DNA from: Nectonema munidae
Lineage: Eukaryota > Nematomorpha > Nectonematoida > Nectonematidae
Length of the DNA stretch: 64,000 nucleotides
Assembly (NCBI GenBank): GCA_030549495.1
Contig: JAUIRK010000022.1
Coordinates: 124,001-188,000 of the forward strand
Direction of reading: 5' to 3'
The stretch's first letter is position 1. Every line of letters starts with the position of its first letter. A model generated the notes under the pieces. It had not been told where the DNA came from. It ran no database searches and was given only the letters and a program-made list of their open reading frames with translations. This document shows, one piece after another, positions 35,890-47,700 of this stretch. The translations under genes were made by a program, and so were the position numbers.

Positions 35890-36966
35890 TATGTGCTTCA
35901 AATTTGAGTTCTAGTTTAGTAAAATCCACGCCCTTAATGATAATTTCTAGAATAGAAGTCTCTAGTCAATACTTATTTGCTCTGAATGTCTACATTAAGG
36001 GTTCCCAACCAGGGATGCTCCTCTATAACAAGTGGTGCGAGAATGGTCTTCTTAATGAGAGAAAAATTATCTACACTGGGAAGATATTAGGTTAATGGAC
36101 CCAATTTATATTAGTTTTAATAATTTCACCCTATTCTAAAATCATGTTAATTAACTGAATTAATTATCTAAATAAATTTTGTAATATATCTTACAAAGTT
36201 TTTTATATACTTGAAAAAATTACAAGCCTCACTGCCTATGTTACAACTCGTCATGCTATTCGAAACTTCAAAGCTGTTCACATAATGTCAAGTCAGCACT
36301 ACACAAATATTGAACTAATTTGCCCAAAAAACCAGAATCAATGTTTGTATACAATAAGTATAAGTGTGGTGTGGATAAAGCAAATCAGAATATGTACACT
36401 ACTTACCATACAAACTTTAGATGGCCAATGGCTGTTTTCTCCAACTATTTGAATATGGCCGGCTTGAACACATACCTGATTATGAATTTCAACTGCCAAG
36501 ATGAATATAATTCTTAAGAAGTTGTTAGTTTCGAAAGAGTTGGCATATAGTTTAGCTGAAACTTCAATGAATATCATAGCGAAATCTGATCAAATCGCAC
36601 AAGAAATAAAATCTAATAGCCTTATGGTTTCGAAAAACACAAACATCTTCCTCGCTTCCATGTTGTCAAAGAAAAGTTTGTTATCATGCAGGATGTAAAG
36701 CAGAGTTTTTCAAGCATGTGAAAAATGTTCTCGTAATACTTGTAAGAAGCATATAAAAAAAGTTTGCATAGCGTGCTACTCATAATTCAGTTTATTTTTT
36801 TTATAAAAAAGGAAAGTTTTTTTCTTTTCTTTTTGTGATAAAATGTTGAAAACCCTTTAATTGAAGTTTTAGTTTTTCTTTTTTCAGGAAGTGTTTGATT
36901 TTTTCATTTTTAAAGTACTTTAAAATTTTATTAAGGCCGCTCTGGCCCACTATGACCATGCCAGGG
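35890..36966 (+). pseudogene. second piggyBac transposase family, C-terminal remnant with 3' end
   Basis: At 36320-36517 the frame reads FVYNKYKCGVDKANQNMYT, then FRWPMAVFSNYLNMAGLN, the piggyBac (K)GGVD..DQ and R.WP...F....D.A..NA blocks. Upstream, YLFALNVYI may be part of the DDE core. Downstream, in a changed frame, CEKCSRNTCKKHIKK and VCIACYS end the protein with the usual Cys-rich finger, stopping at about 36784. The element's right end appears to be GACCATGCCAGGG followed by TTAA at 36967-36970. No matching left end was found and several stops are present. The sequence differs from the copy at 31-33 kb, so two families are represented. Confidence 0.75.
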
Positions 36967-36970
36967 TTAA

Positions 36971-38640
36971 TTTCAAAAATGAAAAAATCTTTTTTTGGAT
37001 TAAATTGTAGGGAGTACGAGAACAGATTAAAGTATTTTTAGGGGTGTAGGAGTAAAAAATGGTGGTAACCGCTGGTTTACATATATTAGCGTAGCCTTTG
37101 TTATTCCAAGCTTCAACGAGCAAGGTAAATTTTGCAAGAAATTTTAGAGAAGTCTTTGAAGTGTATTTGAAATGTAGTGGTTTTTTTAAATAATCTTGGT
37201 AAGTATTTCAAATGCAAATAAAAATAAGCTTTAAAACTAAAAATACAAATACTAATTTCAGAATTATTTAAATGCCCTAAAATATAAATACACAAGTATT
37301 TGCCCCCAAGTCTGCTACATACATATATTATCCATACACTGAAATAGTTAACTATCAAAACAGCTTTATAGCCACACCACGTGTGTCCAGTGACGATTTT
37401 AAAGGGGACGAGAGGAGGCCAAGCCTACCCCCGCCCCCTTTTTTATTGGCCCTCATGCCCCCACTTTATAGCATAACGTTTATTAAAAAATATCAAAAAC
37501 TTAGCAAAAAAATATAGTAAAGTATAAGCTAAACTTATTATGAATTTCAAATATATTTGAATAAAGCTATGTAGAATACACACAACTTGTAAAAGGATAA
37601 ATTAAACATAAAAACTTTCAAAAATATTCTATATTTGCTAATTTTATTTCAAAGAAAAAAATTTGAGATTTAAAAACATTTATCAAAATTTCAATCTTAT
37701 ACAAAAAAACCAAAATAAAAACCCAGCAAGAAGTTAGCAGAGCATTTTACGTTAAAAAGTTACAATTGTTATCTAACAAAAATTTTGTCCTTTTAAAAAC
37801 TTAGAATTTTTACAGCCTATGGTCCTAGTATAAAAATTGTTTGCTTTAAATAATTCTATTAAAAAAACAAAGGATGAGAGTCTTCTAACATCTGGTCTTC
37901 AAATGGTTAACGAATTTGTGTGTAGTAGAGTAGTCAGAATTTAAAAAATTATTTTATCTGTGAAAATAAAGCCCCCTTTTTGGTTACTTCTGATTAAATT
38001 GTCGATGTGTTCTGTTTTAAAATGGAATAAATTTCGCATAATTCCAAAATCATTCATTTATAGGAAGCAGATTATCTTTTGATTTGAATCCATTTATGCC
38101 CATGACAAACAGATACATATAATTTACAATGGAAAAACAGTAGTCTTTGTTTATTATTGCTTATGGTTTAACCCATTTTATTTCGTGCAAAGCAGACTAT
38201 TTTGTCTACTTTTTGTCTAAAAGTAGATAAATAAATATTTATCTTAATGAATACAAAAATTCCTTATGTACAATCCCTAATTGTTTTGCTTGTAGATATA
38301 CAAATATATAGTAGCTGTCTTTGCATCTTTTAATTAGTTACGATTTTTGTTTACTTACTAAATTTTGTTTATATAAGTGTTTTTTTTTCGTTTTTAAATT
38401 TTAATCCCATCTATCTAGTTTACATTTTAATAATTTTGTATTGTATATAAGTTAAATATTTACAACTTTTGTTTATATATTTATATATATATATGTGTGT
38501 ATTTGTATGTAATTCGTTCCCTTTTCACAATTCCTAATATTTATAAATACGAATTAAATTTATTCAGAAGTCGTTTGCTCGGTTTATGTCTTCTAGCGAC
38601 TATTGGGCCTTTGATACTTACTTAATTCAGATTTTTATCC
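36971..38640. other. AT-rich spacer with possible MITE end
   Basis: 37391-37445 (CAGTGACGATTTTAAAGGGG and C-rich continuation) resembles a hAT-type MITE end, but the partner is missing. 37160-37310 has AAATAC-like repeats. No gene was recognised. Confidence 0.35.
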
Positions 38641-38647
38641 TTAGTTC

Positions 38648-38737
38648 CCTTTTTTTTTTTTTTTATTTTATTTTTTTTTTTTTTTTTTTTTTGATTTTTA
38701 AAAAATTTTTTTATTTTTTAAAAAAAAAAAAAAAATT
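38648..38737. repeat. poly-T/poly-A inverted tract
   Basis: Long T-runs broken by single A or G bases are followed by AAAAAATTTTTTT and a 15-A run. The whole can fold on itself. Confidence 0.85.
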
Positions 38738-40140
38738 AATGTCACGATCGAGTTTCAGACACAAAAATTCTCTTAGAATAATTTAAAGGATGTGCTTGTG
38801 CTGTGTGCACCCATGATATATTTGGAGAGAGGTTTTCGGATTATCAGTTCTAATTTGATAAGTTGTGATTGTAAATGTCAAGAAGTAGAAATAAAGAATT
38901 TTCATCCTTGGTCCAATGGTATATGCATTTTCACGAAGAGAGAAGGTGTGTGTGTCTAATGGAGACGTATATGTGATCGTGATGAAGATTTTTCGCGAAT
39001 ATAAATGAATTCTTCAAAAAACAAAAAAACGTCACAAATCTTTTATTGTGAAAAAATTCTCTCCTTCAGAAAAGATGAATTAGTCCTCCTACATCTGTAT
39101 TACACACCATTCCACTCACACGATCATCATCATTTTGATATTATCTCATTTACTTACCGTAGACGTAGAGTATTGAAATATAATTTATGTAAAATACATT
39201 TTGAAAGCAAGCAATCCTCTTAGGTAGAGTGTATATATTGAAATTGTTTGTTTTTTCACCTTATTAGGAATATTAAAGATACACATATATTCTTGTGATT
39301 TATTACATATGCTCTGTGGCTATTAGCCAGGCCTTTTGAAAGCTTTCCATATTTCAAGGGGTTATTAAGCCTGATATTTTCACAAATTTCGCAATCATCA
39401 TCTGAATACCAACATCGAAGACACTTTCATATATGAAAGAGGTTGATGGAATTTGAATGGGAAATTCTCAAGAAGTGAATGTAGGCAGGAGATGATGATT
39501 ATGAGGTGTTTGAATAAGAAACATGGAAGACGACAAGTCGTTATGTGTATGGAACTGGAAGTATGAAAGATACCCTAAAGAAATGGTGAAAGAGCTTTTG
39601 TCATGTATAAATTATGGATATTTAATAGACTGATTGTTGTTGGTTGGGGAAAGCTTGTCAAATAGAGCTATCAGCATTCCAAAACACCTATCTCCCTCCC
39701 TACACTGCCTGCCATCAGTACACTTTAAAATATAAATTACTGTATATATACACAGAATTATAATGTAAAAAGATAAGGCTGAAGATGATATTTAATATAT
39801 AATATATATTTTATATACAAAAAACACAAACAAGGATGATAAAAGCACCACCTATACCTCTGAAGTAGACACATGTTTTCTCATCTATAATTTGATGTTT
39901 TTATATTGGACGCAAGCAAACTGCATATGTATGTATACAAACTACGCGCAAGTAATGAGAGTTATTTTGCATATAATAAGCTTCGAATGAGATCTGAGCA
40001 AAAGCTAATTATTGCGCTTTCAAAAAGCACACTCATAAGAAGCTTCATATGCCAGTGAATATCTTTGAAGATTTATTTCAAGCAAATTGCGGTTTTATTT
40101 CATTTTCACATGGAAGGTCATTTTAGATGCAGTATCGATC
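38738..40140. other. non-coding stretch of mixed composition
   Basis: 38800-39720 is less AT-biased than the neighbouring DNA. The small open frame at 39005-39223 shows nothing recognisable. No repeat or RNA gene was identified. Confidence 0.35.
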
Positions 40141-40149
40141 TGCGTATGT

Positions 40150-40407
40150 CGGTACTTTTCTGTTTTCTCCCCCCCCCCCTCTAAAAAAATTAAAAAAATG
40201 AAAGAACAGAATATTTTCGGAAAATTTATATATGTATATAAAGTGAAATTATATATCTCTGTTATCTCCTTCCCACTCTAAAAAAATTCTAAATGATATT
40301 ATATAATAATCAGAGAAATGTTGATGAAGCAGTAAAAAAGTAAATCATCCACTAAAAAAATTTTTTTAGAGTGGGGGGGGGGGAGAGAGATAACAGAAAA
40401 GTTCCCG
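40150..40407. repeat. foldback/MITE-like element with C-run and G-run arms
   Basis: The left arm (40150-40191) has ACTTTTCTGTTTTCT, a C-run, then CTCTAAAAAAAT. The right arm (40363-40407) is its inverted match (ATTTTTTTAGAGTGG, G-run, GAGATAACAGAAAAGTTCCCG). A third partial copy (CTGTTATCTCC...CTCTAAAAAAATT) lies in the loop at 40257-40290. No clear target duplication was found. Confidence 0.75.
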
Positions 40408-41100
40408 TACGTCTCTTCAATCTGGTATGCTTGACATATGTAACGGTGTCAAATGTCAGAACTTCAATTAAACTTGGATTTCTCAACAGTGGCCAAATCG
40501 GCCACCTCTAGAAGAAAGGGAAATTTAGATGGGCAATTTTTTAAAAAATAGTTCGGCTTTTTATATAGGAATACCATAACGTGGGAGTTTCAAACAAACT
40601 AAATTTTTTTCTTATCATAAATCTCAGCTGAAAGATCACTTATTGTTATGAATTTAGGATTTATTGCAACTCTGTAATTAGAAGAATGAGTGATAAACAC
40701 TTTTTCTGGTAATATGGAATCTATAGAAGAAATTAAAAAAAGTATTTATTGAATATAAATGGAATGAAGTATTGAAATTAAAGTTTTAAAAAAAGGTCAA
40801 AATGGTTCGTTTAAAATTTTTAAGGATGAAGTTTGAGAAATCCTGAATTAAACTATCATCTGCTCTAATTGTATAAATTGCGGACTATCATCTCAAGCAT
40901 TCCTTTTTGAAAATAAATATTTTAAAGAGCTCACTTGTTAAGTCTTTATAAGTTTAACTGGGAAGTTAACCACAATCATTGATTGATTTAAAAAGTTTAT
41001 GGTAAAATAAAAAAATTGAATTATAACAATCTACTAACTTGTTAAAATTAGTTTTTATTTAGTTATTATGTATATTTTATTCTACGTATTTTGTTAATAG
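40408..41100. other. AT-rich spacer
   Basis: Nothing recognised before the possible exon at 41101. Confidence 0.35.
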
Positions 41101-41256
41101 GTGAAGAAGAAGGAATTTTTTATGAAGTTTCATAGATCTCTAAAAAAAATGAATAATGTAGTAAGAGATATGTATGAACACAATGAAAATCCTTTGCAAT
41201 TATATTTTTCAAAAGGCCAGAAAGCCAGTGATGTGAAAAAATACTTATTTTATAAT
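41101..41256 (+). CDS. possible internal exon, unknown protein
   Basis: A T-rich tract ending TTTTGTTAATAG precedes 41101, and GTAAAT at 41257 could be the donor. The enclosed 156 nt (52 codons, a multiple of three) are open and encode KKKEFFMKFHRSLKKMNNVV, RDMYEHNENPLQLYF and SKGQKASDVKKYLFYN. Amino-acid use is less A/T-driven than in chance frames nearby. No family was recognised. It may still be a chance open frame. Confidence 0.28.
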
Positions 41257-41369
41257 GTAAATAAAAAACATTGTATATTGGAAATTAACTTTAAAAATAT
41301 TAATATGGTAGTAAATTATACAAACATAAAAAGTAAAAAAGGAGTAAAAGATCATAGAGTAGGATAGAA

Positions 41370-42600
41370 GTATAAAAAATGGATAGAAAGTATTAACAAA
41401 TAAAGGAAATTTAGGTATAGATCTAATTTTCATTCAGAGAACATGGATGACAATTTATAAAAGTATCATTTTCAACATAGCTTTTTTTTTATTTTCTTTT
41501 TATCAGATATCTTATATTTGATTGTTTGATAGATTTTAACTCTTTTGTATATAGTTTAGAGAATGAAAAGTGATAATATTATCAAAAGTATAAGGCAAAA
41601 AGCCATAGAAGAGTTTGAATAAGCATTGCTAAATTATATATATATATAACACGTAAACATTTAAATTCTCAGAATGATAGAACAGATTATGAGTATGAGA
41701 AACATATAGTTACTACAATGTAAAAGTCTTGCTATACATTTGCATTCTACATATGTATGACTATTTTTATATAGTCTTTAAATGTTGAGAATGGTTGAAA
41801 ATAAGTTCTGAATCTCCCCTTGAAGTATGTTCCAAGATGTCTCGCAGCATATGTGTAACTAGAATAATTACAATTTTTGATTAGAGAAAAAGTAATATAC
41901 AAAAAGCAGGATTTTGACATAGAAAATCTTCCAATTAATTAATCTCAATATTATTGAAATTAATATGCTAAAAATACTAAAGTGTTTCCTATAGGAAAAT
42001 TCTTTGATCGACACAAAAATTGCAAGCTACTTACAGTAAATCTTTCTACTGACTATACCATGCAATACATATTTGAAATGCTGACATAGCTGATGAGTCT
42101 TTTACAAACACTTCTTCATACTCTTTTTCATTCAAATCTGATTGTGGTTCATTTGTTTTGCTTACTGCAATCAAAATCATAAAGAATTTGTTATCGTCAA
42201 GAACTTAATGTCATTTTGAAAAATATATTTTGAGAAAGTGAAACTTTTTCTTTATGCAATTTAATTAAAGCAACAAGAACTTTTCTTATGCACTTTGTTT
42301 TGTATTTATTGAAAGTACCTTATGATCCATAAGGAAAACGTTTTGATTTCTCAAAATGACATTAATTTCTTGATGATAACAAAATCTTTAAAAAAACTAT
42401 TTTCAACTTTTCTATATACGATTACATAAAGCGATGGATATTATTCGATATAATATCACATATAAATTTAAACCTTCAAATTTGATACCATTGAGATAGA
42501 TTATTAAAAATTTGATTGTAAAAAACCTTATCAAACAAGGCACAAACAAACACTGAACAAATTTCCATATAAAAAGTCAATGAAGATGTCTCCCTTTTAT
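41370..42600. other. AT-rich spacer
   Basis: Nothing recognised apart from a short AT dinucleotide run near 41634-41648. Confidence 0.35.
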
Positions 42601-42603
42601 ATA

Positions 42604-43185
42604 TGTCATTTTTTGTTCTATTTTATTCTTTTGCAATTCTATTTTGACTTTTTTCTATTTCTGATTTTATGATTTTTTTGTGTTTATATTGTTTTGATAT
42701 CATTTTCGGTTTAAATTTTCTAAATATTTAACAAGGAATTAGCATTTAAATGATTACAAATTTTTTTATTTTAAAAAAAAAATTATTTTTCATTTACTTT
42801 CTTAATTATTAAATATTTCACTTTACCTCTCATGGTTAGTGTCTTCAAGTGGCTGAGTGGCCTTTGATGCTGACCTTCAAAATTTCCTTCTTTACACTCA
42901 TGAAAGTTTCTTCCAAATTTCACTTTTCAATTAAGTTTAAGTATTTGTACTTTTGTAAATAAAGTTATTATTATATTATTATTAACTTAGCAATATCCTT
43001 TTAATTGACTTTTAAAATTATTTAAAAAAACGCATGAGATTATTTCTCTAGAATTGTCATGTAAAACGACAAATAGAATCGCAAAAAGAAAAAATAGGTT
43101 TGCAAAGGGAGAAAATAGAATTGCATACAGACAAAATACAATTACAAAAAGACAAAATAGAATTAAAAATTATATATATCAAATC
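42604..43185. repeat. foldback element, locus 3, with a retroelement-like insert in the loop
   Basis: The left arm (42604-42725) has CTATTTTATTCTTTTGCAATT-type units and the right arm (43050-43185) has GACAAAATAGAATT-type units in reverse orientation. It ends TATATATATCAAATCAAA as at locus 1. The ~300-bp loop holds GTGGCTGAGTGGCCTTTGATG (about 42849) and ends in AATAAA plus TTA repeats (42957-42988), like a retroelement 3' end. Confidence 0.7.
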
Positions 43186-44940
43186 AAAAACAAAAATAAA
43201 TTACGATATCAATTTGGTTATAGTGATTAAAATTTATAAGCGGTTGTTAACTACTTTCTTCAGGGTTTAACACGCTAAGGATCAACGAGAGACCAATGTC
43301 CAAAAAGTAGAAATCTTCTGTTTTATGTTGATAAAACCCATTGAATAAGATAAGCAGATAATTAGTTGTTAAAAATTTCGTCTTTAGAAGTTACATTCGG
43401 ATGTTGCCTCATTTATACCCTTAAAACCATATAAAATGATTGTAAATCTTTAAGATGTCTTTTTTATAGGCAAATTCAAAATCAGACTAGAATCAGCCAA
43501 ATTTACATAATAAATTTTGAATTTACTGTCTTGGCAGTAAAAAGTTCCTTCTTATAAATTGTATATATGGAAAATTTACTATCCAATTAGTAACAAACAT
43601 AATTAATAACTTATCTTATTTTGAATTTTACTATACTATTAGTAATAACATATTTTCTCTGTGAATGTTTCTAAAAGTTGTCTATAGAAGCATATTAACA
43701 TGCCCTCGTTGGTTTTGGATTGGCATAACCTCCCATAAGCTTCTTGGCTCTTTTTGACATGAGTATTGAAAATTGTTCCTCCTCTATCAGAAATATTCAA
43801 AGGGATCTTAATATTCACTTATGCTACAAATGATAATAATAAATCTTCAATGGACAAACGTTTTTCAAAATTTCTAGAAAATTGGTCAAACTACTTCAAA
43901 GAAAAAGATTAATCACAACTAGAATAAGAAGTGTAACAAAGTAGACGTTTTACAGCTTTGAAGAGTTCGTGTGATCAATCCAAAAGAAACCGCAAGTTCT
44001 ACTGTCTCTAAGAAATAAAGAAGTATACTCCTTACACACAATACCATAAAAAAGTCTATATATGGGAAAAATTATGTTGTTGAGATAATTCTTATGCTTT
44101 ATAAAAAGATAGCATTAGTCTTTACTGATATTCTCATTTTACATTTCAAAACTTTCTTCCATCTCACTTAGCTTCATAAATCATAGTTTCTAATGGAGAT
44201 AAATGTTACTGTTTATAAGTAAGGCCTCTTTTAAATATCATAATTCATTTAACTTTTTATAGGTTTTACTTCTGAGAGTTTTCAACTTATAGCTCAAGAT
44301 ATTTTAAAAAGTTGATGAGCCATTATTCCATTAACCAGGAAACACAAATTATTTTTTTAAGATGTTTGTTTAGAGGATGCTTTGATGTTTATATATGTCT
44401 ATAATCATTAAAAAAGGATATCTTTGACTTCTGCTGAAAACGTTAATTTTAAGAATGGCATATATATTTTCATTCATGTATAAAGGTGGCTTAATTTTAG
44501 TTATAGTTCACTCCCTCCCTATAGAATCGTTGGCAATTTTGTTCAATGAAAGTTTCAAAATACGAGCGAACATGATTAATTATTATCTGTTAAAATAATT
44601 GTTAGACAAAAAAAATTATTTCAAAATAAAAATATTTTAATTTAAAATTGGAAGGTAAAGAAATGATTTTTTATTCAAGTGACCTAGAATAGGTTGTTGG
44701 AATGATATTTATCTCTTATGTTTTTAAACTATTTTATAGAGGAAAGTATAATAAAACTTTGCTTTCTTCAAAAAGGTTTCTTTGAATAAAATGGAAGGAT
44801 TTAAGTTACAAAAAGATCATCAAATAATTTAAAAACTACAGAAAGAGAAGAAAAACATCAATATTTGAAAATAAGTTTTATCACAATTTAAATCTTTACA
44901 ATTTTTTTAGTTAATTAAATTTTTTCAGATCTTGAGTAAG
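43186..44940. other. AT-rich spacer
   Basis: No gene, RNA or terminal repeat was recognised. Confidence 0.35.
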
Positions 44941-44942
44941 TA

Positions 44943-47125
44943 CCGTCTTTCACCGTCTATTATTATCCGCACTTTTTCCTCTCAAAACAGCCCTCAAAAT
45001 CGTGGTGCGAATAATCAGCGAGATAGTAGAAATAAACTCTTTTCCCCAACGTCAATATCAAGTTCGAGCAGACCTACCAGCGGGCATTATGGGCGATAAT
45101 GGAGGTTTCGTCGAACTCTTTATCATTTGTGTGTCTTTCAATCTCGTTTGGAGGAAATTATTAAGAAATTATCACATATTGACACACTTGATACCAGATA
45201 TTCGTTCATTTTGAATAAATACTTTTCAAAAAAATATAACGAGTAGTTATTTATTTGCATAACCATTTGTTTATTAAATTGACCCAAGAATTATCAAACG
45301 AAATTACAAACACATAAAACACATAATTAATAGATTTCCAAACCTAGAAAATCGTCTAAATCTGGTTTGATGAACAGGTGACAGACTTGTTCAGTTGACA
45401 TCTGATCTTCATCAGCGAAGTGAAGATCATCTTCTTTGTTGTCATCAAACTCTTCATCCTCGATGTCTTCCTGCTCTTCTTTGCGGGTCTTTTCATCCTC
45501 CCAGAGTATGTCGTCTTCAGTGCCGTCAAGTGCGTTGGAAATGATGCAGCAGCGTTTGAAGGATTTCACGATGATCGGTGGGTCTAGTTCTTTCCAACAG
45601 TCAAAGATCCATTCGGTGATGGTCACTAGATCAGGAGCACGTTGTCGTCCGGATGGTGTGAACGTCTTGGTTCCATGCTGCATCCACTCTCCCCACTTGG
45701 CTTTCAAAATCGATTTCATGGGACGATTAACCCCGACATCTAGTGGTTGTAGTATTGATGTCATTTCGCCAGGGATGATATCAGATGTTTTTTGACATGA
45801 TCAAGAAGTGAGGTATTCCTGTGACAACGAAATGCATCTAACACCAACAAACTATTGTCTTTTTTATTTAGCCCCCCCCCCCCCTATACGATTGCCCCAC
45901 ACAGTATCAATCCAATCACACATCAGCTTGTCGTTCATCTATCCTTTTTTGTGGGTACGCACAATGATTCCACGGGGGAATTTTATTCCTTTAGGGAGAG
46001 TCTTTCGTTTGGACACAACATAGGGTGGGAGTTTGGTTCCATCAGTTATACAAGCAAGCATGACGGTGAATCGGTTCTTTTCTGTGCCGTTGGTACGAAT
46101 GGTGACGGTGGATGCTCCCTTGTGTTCAATAGTGCTATCAGACGGTAAGTCAAACGTCAGTGGAGTTTGGTCTCCATTTCCTATGAGAGAGAGGTGTGGG
46201 TTGAGGATCTTTCGGCGGTTGATGATGTGAGTTTGGAAGGCTGTTAACTTCTCTTCATAGTCTTCAGGAAGCTTCTGGCTGATGTGAGTTTTACGTCTGA
46301 TGGAAAGATCATGACGGTTCATGAAACGATAGCACCACATGGTAGATGCTTTGAATTCATTATGGTTCATGGATTTGGCGTACAGCTTAGCTTTCAATCG
46401 AATGTGTACAGTGTTCAATGCAATGCCTTGAGATCTGCAATCAGTTATCCACTCTAAGAGTTTGGTTTCAAGATCTGGATAAGCTGCTGCACGAGTTCTA
46501 TTGATACGTTTAGATTTTGGCATCTTTTGGTTTGGATCGTTTCCACAGGCGCACATTACTCTCGTCAATGCTAAAGTGTCTAGCTGCACTACGATTGCCG
46601 TGAGTCTCTGCATATTCAACAACTTGCAGCTTAAAAGCTGTGGTGTATGACGCTCTATTGGCAAGCATTTTGTATGATATTATCAGTAACTAAATCTGGA
46701 TGACAGCTATAAGAAACTTGGGGGTATTTATACTAAAATTTGTCATGAAAGAATGAATATGTCGCATTTTTTCAATGTGTGGCTTCTTATTAAACTGTTT
46801 CTTTCACAATCTGCAATAAAAATGATAAGATTTATTATTATAACTGGTGGCATTCAACATCAATTATTACATTAAAATGCAAAATTTCTATCTTACTGAA
46901 CATCAAACCATTCGATAGATGATCACTTGTCGGTGATAGAGCATTCTCTCTGTAACAGTCTGTAGAGTTGATCTGTCCTGATGACTTGACCGACAAAATT
47001 TTGGATGACGTCGCCGAGAAGAGGGGTGCGTATTAGAAAGAGATAATCAATTTTCTCCGGGAAATAAGCCGTAAAAAGGGGGTGCGGATAATCGACGGGT
47101 GCGGATAATAGACAGTGAAAGGCGG
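44943..47125 (-). mobile_element. pogo-like (Tc1/mariner superfamily) DNA transposon, 2183 bp
   Basis: TA lies at both edges (44941-44942, 47126-47127). Ends are CCGTCTTTCACCGTCTATT and, inward from the right, CCGCCTTTCACTGTCTATT. Just inside, GTGCGGATAAT occurs twice at the right end and ATTATCCGCAC once at the left, with a GTGCGAATAAT variant further in. These are probable transposase-binding sites. The transposase is on the minus strand and broken. Confidence 0.9.
45330..46668 (-). pseudogene. pogo/Tigger-like transposase, broken
   Basis: The true start is probably ATG at 46668, reading SYTTAFKLQVVEYAETHGNR, then SAARHFSIDESNVRLW, a psq-type helix-turn-helix. A frameshift near 46540 moves to the next frame, which has the CENP-B-like DNA-binding part (YPDLETKLLEWI, STMWCYRFMNRHDL) and the DDE_1 domain: NGDQTPLTFDLPS (first Asp), TVMLACITDGTKLPP, KFPRGIIVRTHKKG. 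After a break around 45940-45780, which includes a 12-C run, the last frame gives SILQPLDVGVNRPMKSIL (third acidic site region), SNALDGTEDDILWED and an acidic tail. The second Asp (DAFRCH) lies in the broken interval. About three breaks are present and the gene is otherwise full length. Confidence 0.92.
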
Positions 47126-47455
47126 TATCTACTAAATTGATTTTTGCTTTTTAACATTATTACAAATTTGTTAGGTATAATTGCTAATCAACAGACAGTG
47201 ATAATTACAAGTTAAACTTGCGAATAAATACAAATTGACTTTGTTGACATAACTTTTGCAACTATATTCATTTTTACAAGCATGTTAGTAGCAATCACTA
47301 GGTGGTTTTTTGTAAAGTGATAATAATAACAAAACTAGATTTTTTTCTCAGTGAACGAAGTTTAACGTTATCAAAAGCTAGGAAGATGAATTTCATTTTT
47401 AATTTCAAATGAAAAGAAAATTTCTTTAGCGAGCACTTTTTCTCCTAAATTTGTA

Positions 47456-47700
47456 TAGACTATTTTGAATTCTATTTTTTCTTTTTTCAATTCTATTTTA
47501 TCTCTTATACTATTTCATCTTTATTAATTCCATCTTATTTTTGCATTTCTATTTTGTCTGTTTTCGGATTAATTTGTATTTTAGGAAAATAAAATAGATT
47601 TTAAAAAAGATGAAATAGAATTTAAAAAAGACAAAATAAAATTGAACAAAGACGCTTTAAATTTCAAAAATAAACAAAATATAAAAGAAAAAGACAAATT
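47456..47700. repeat. foldback element, locus 4, arms of ~20-bp units
   Basis: The left arm has about five TTCAATTCTATTTT-type units. After GTTTTCGGATTAATTTG the right arm has five to six reverse-complement units (AAAAAAGACAAAATA). Same unit family as loci 1-3. Confidence 0.75.

Noticed and set aside
37391-37445. hAT MITE end-like CAGTGACGATTTTAAAGGGG
   Set aside because: No partner end found within the next kilobase.
38586-38786. Open frame with a run of Phe
   Set aside because: Created by the poly-T tract.
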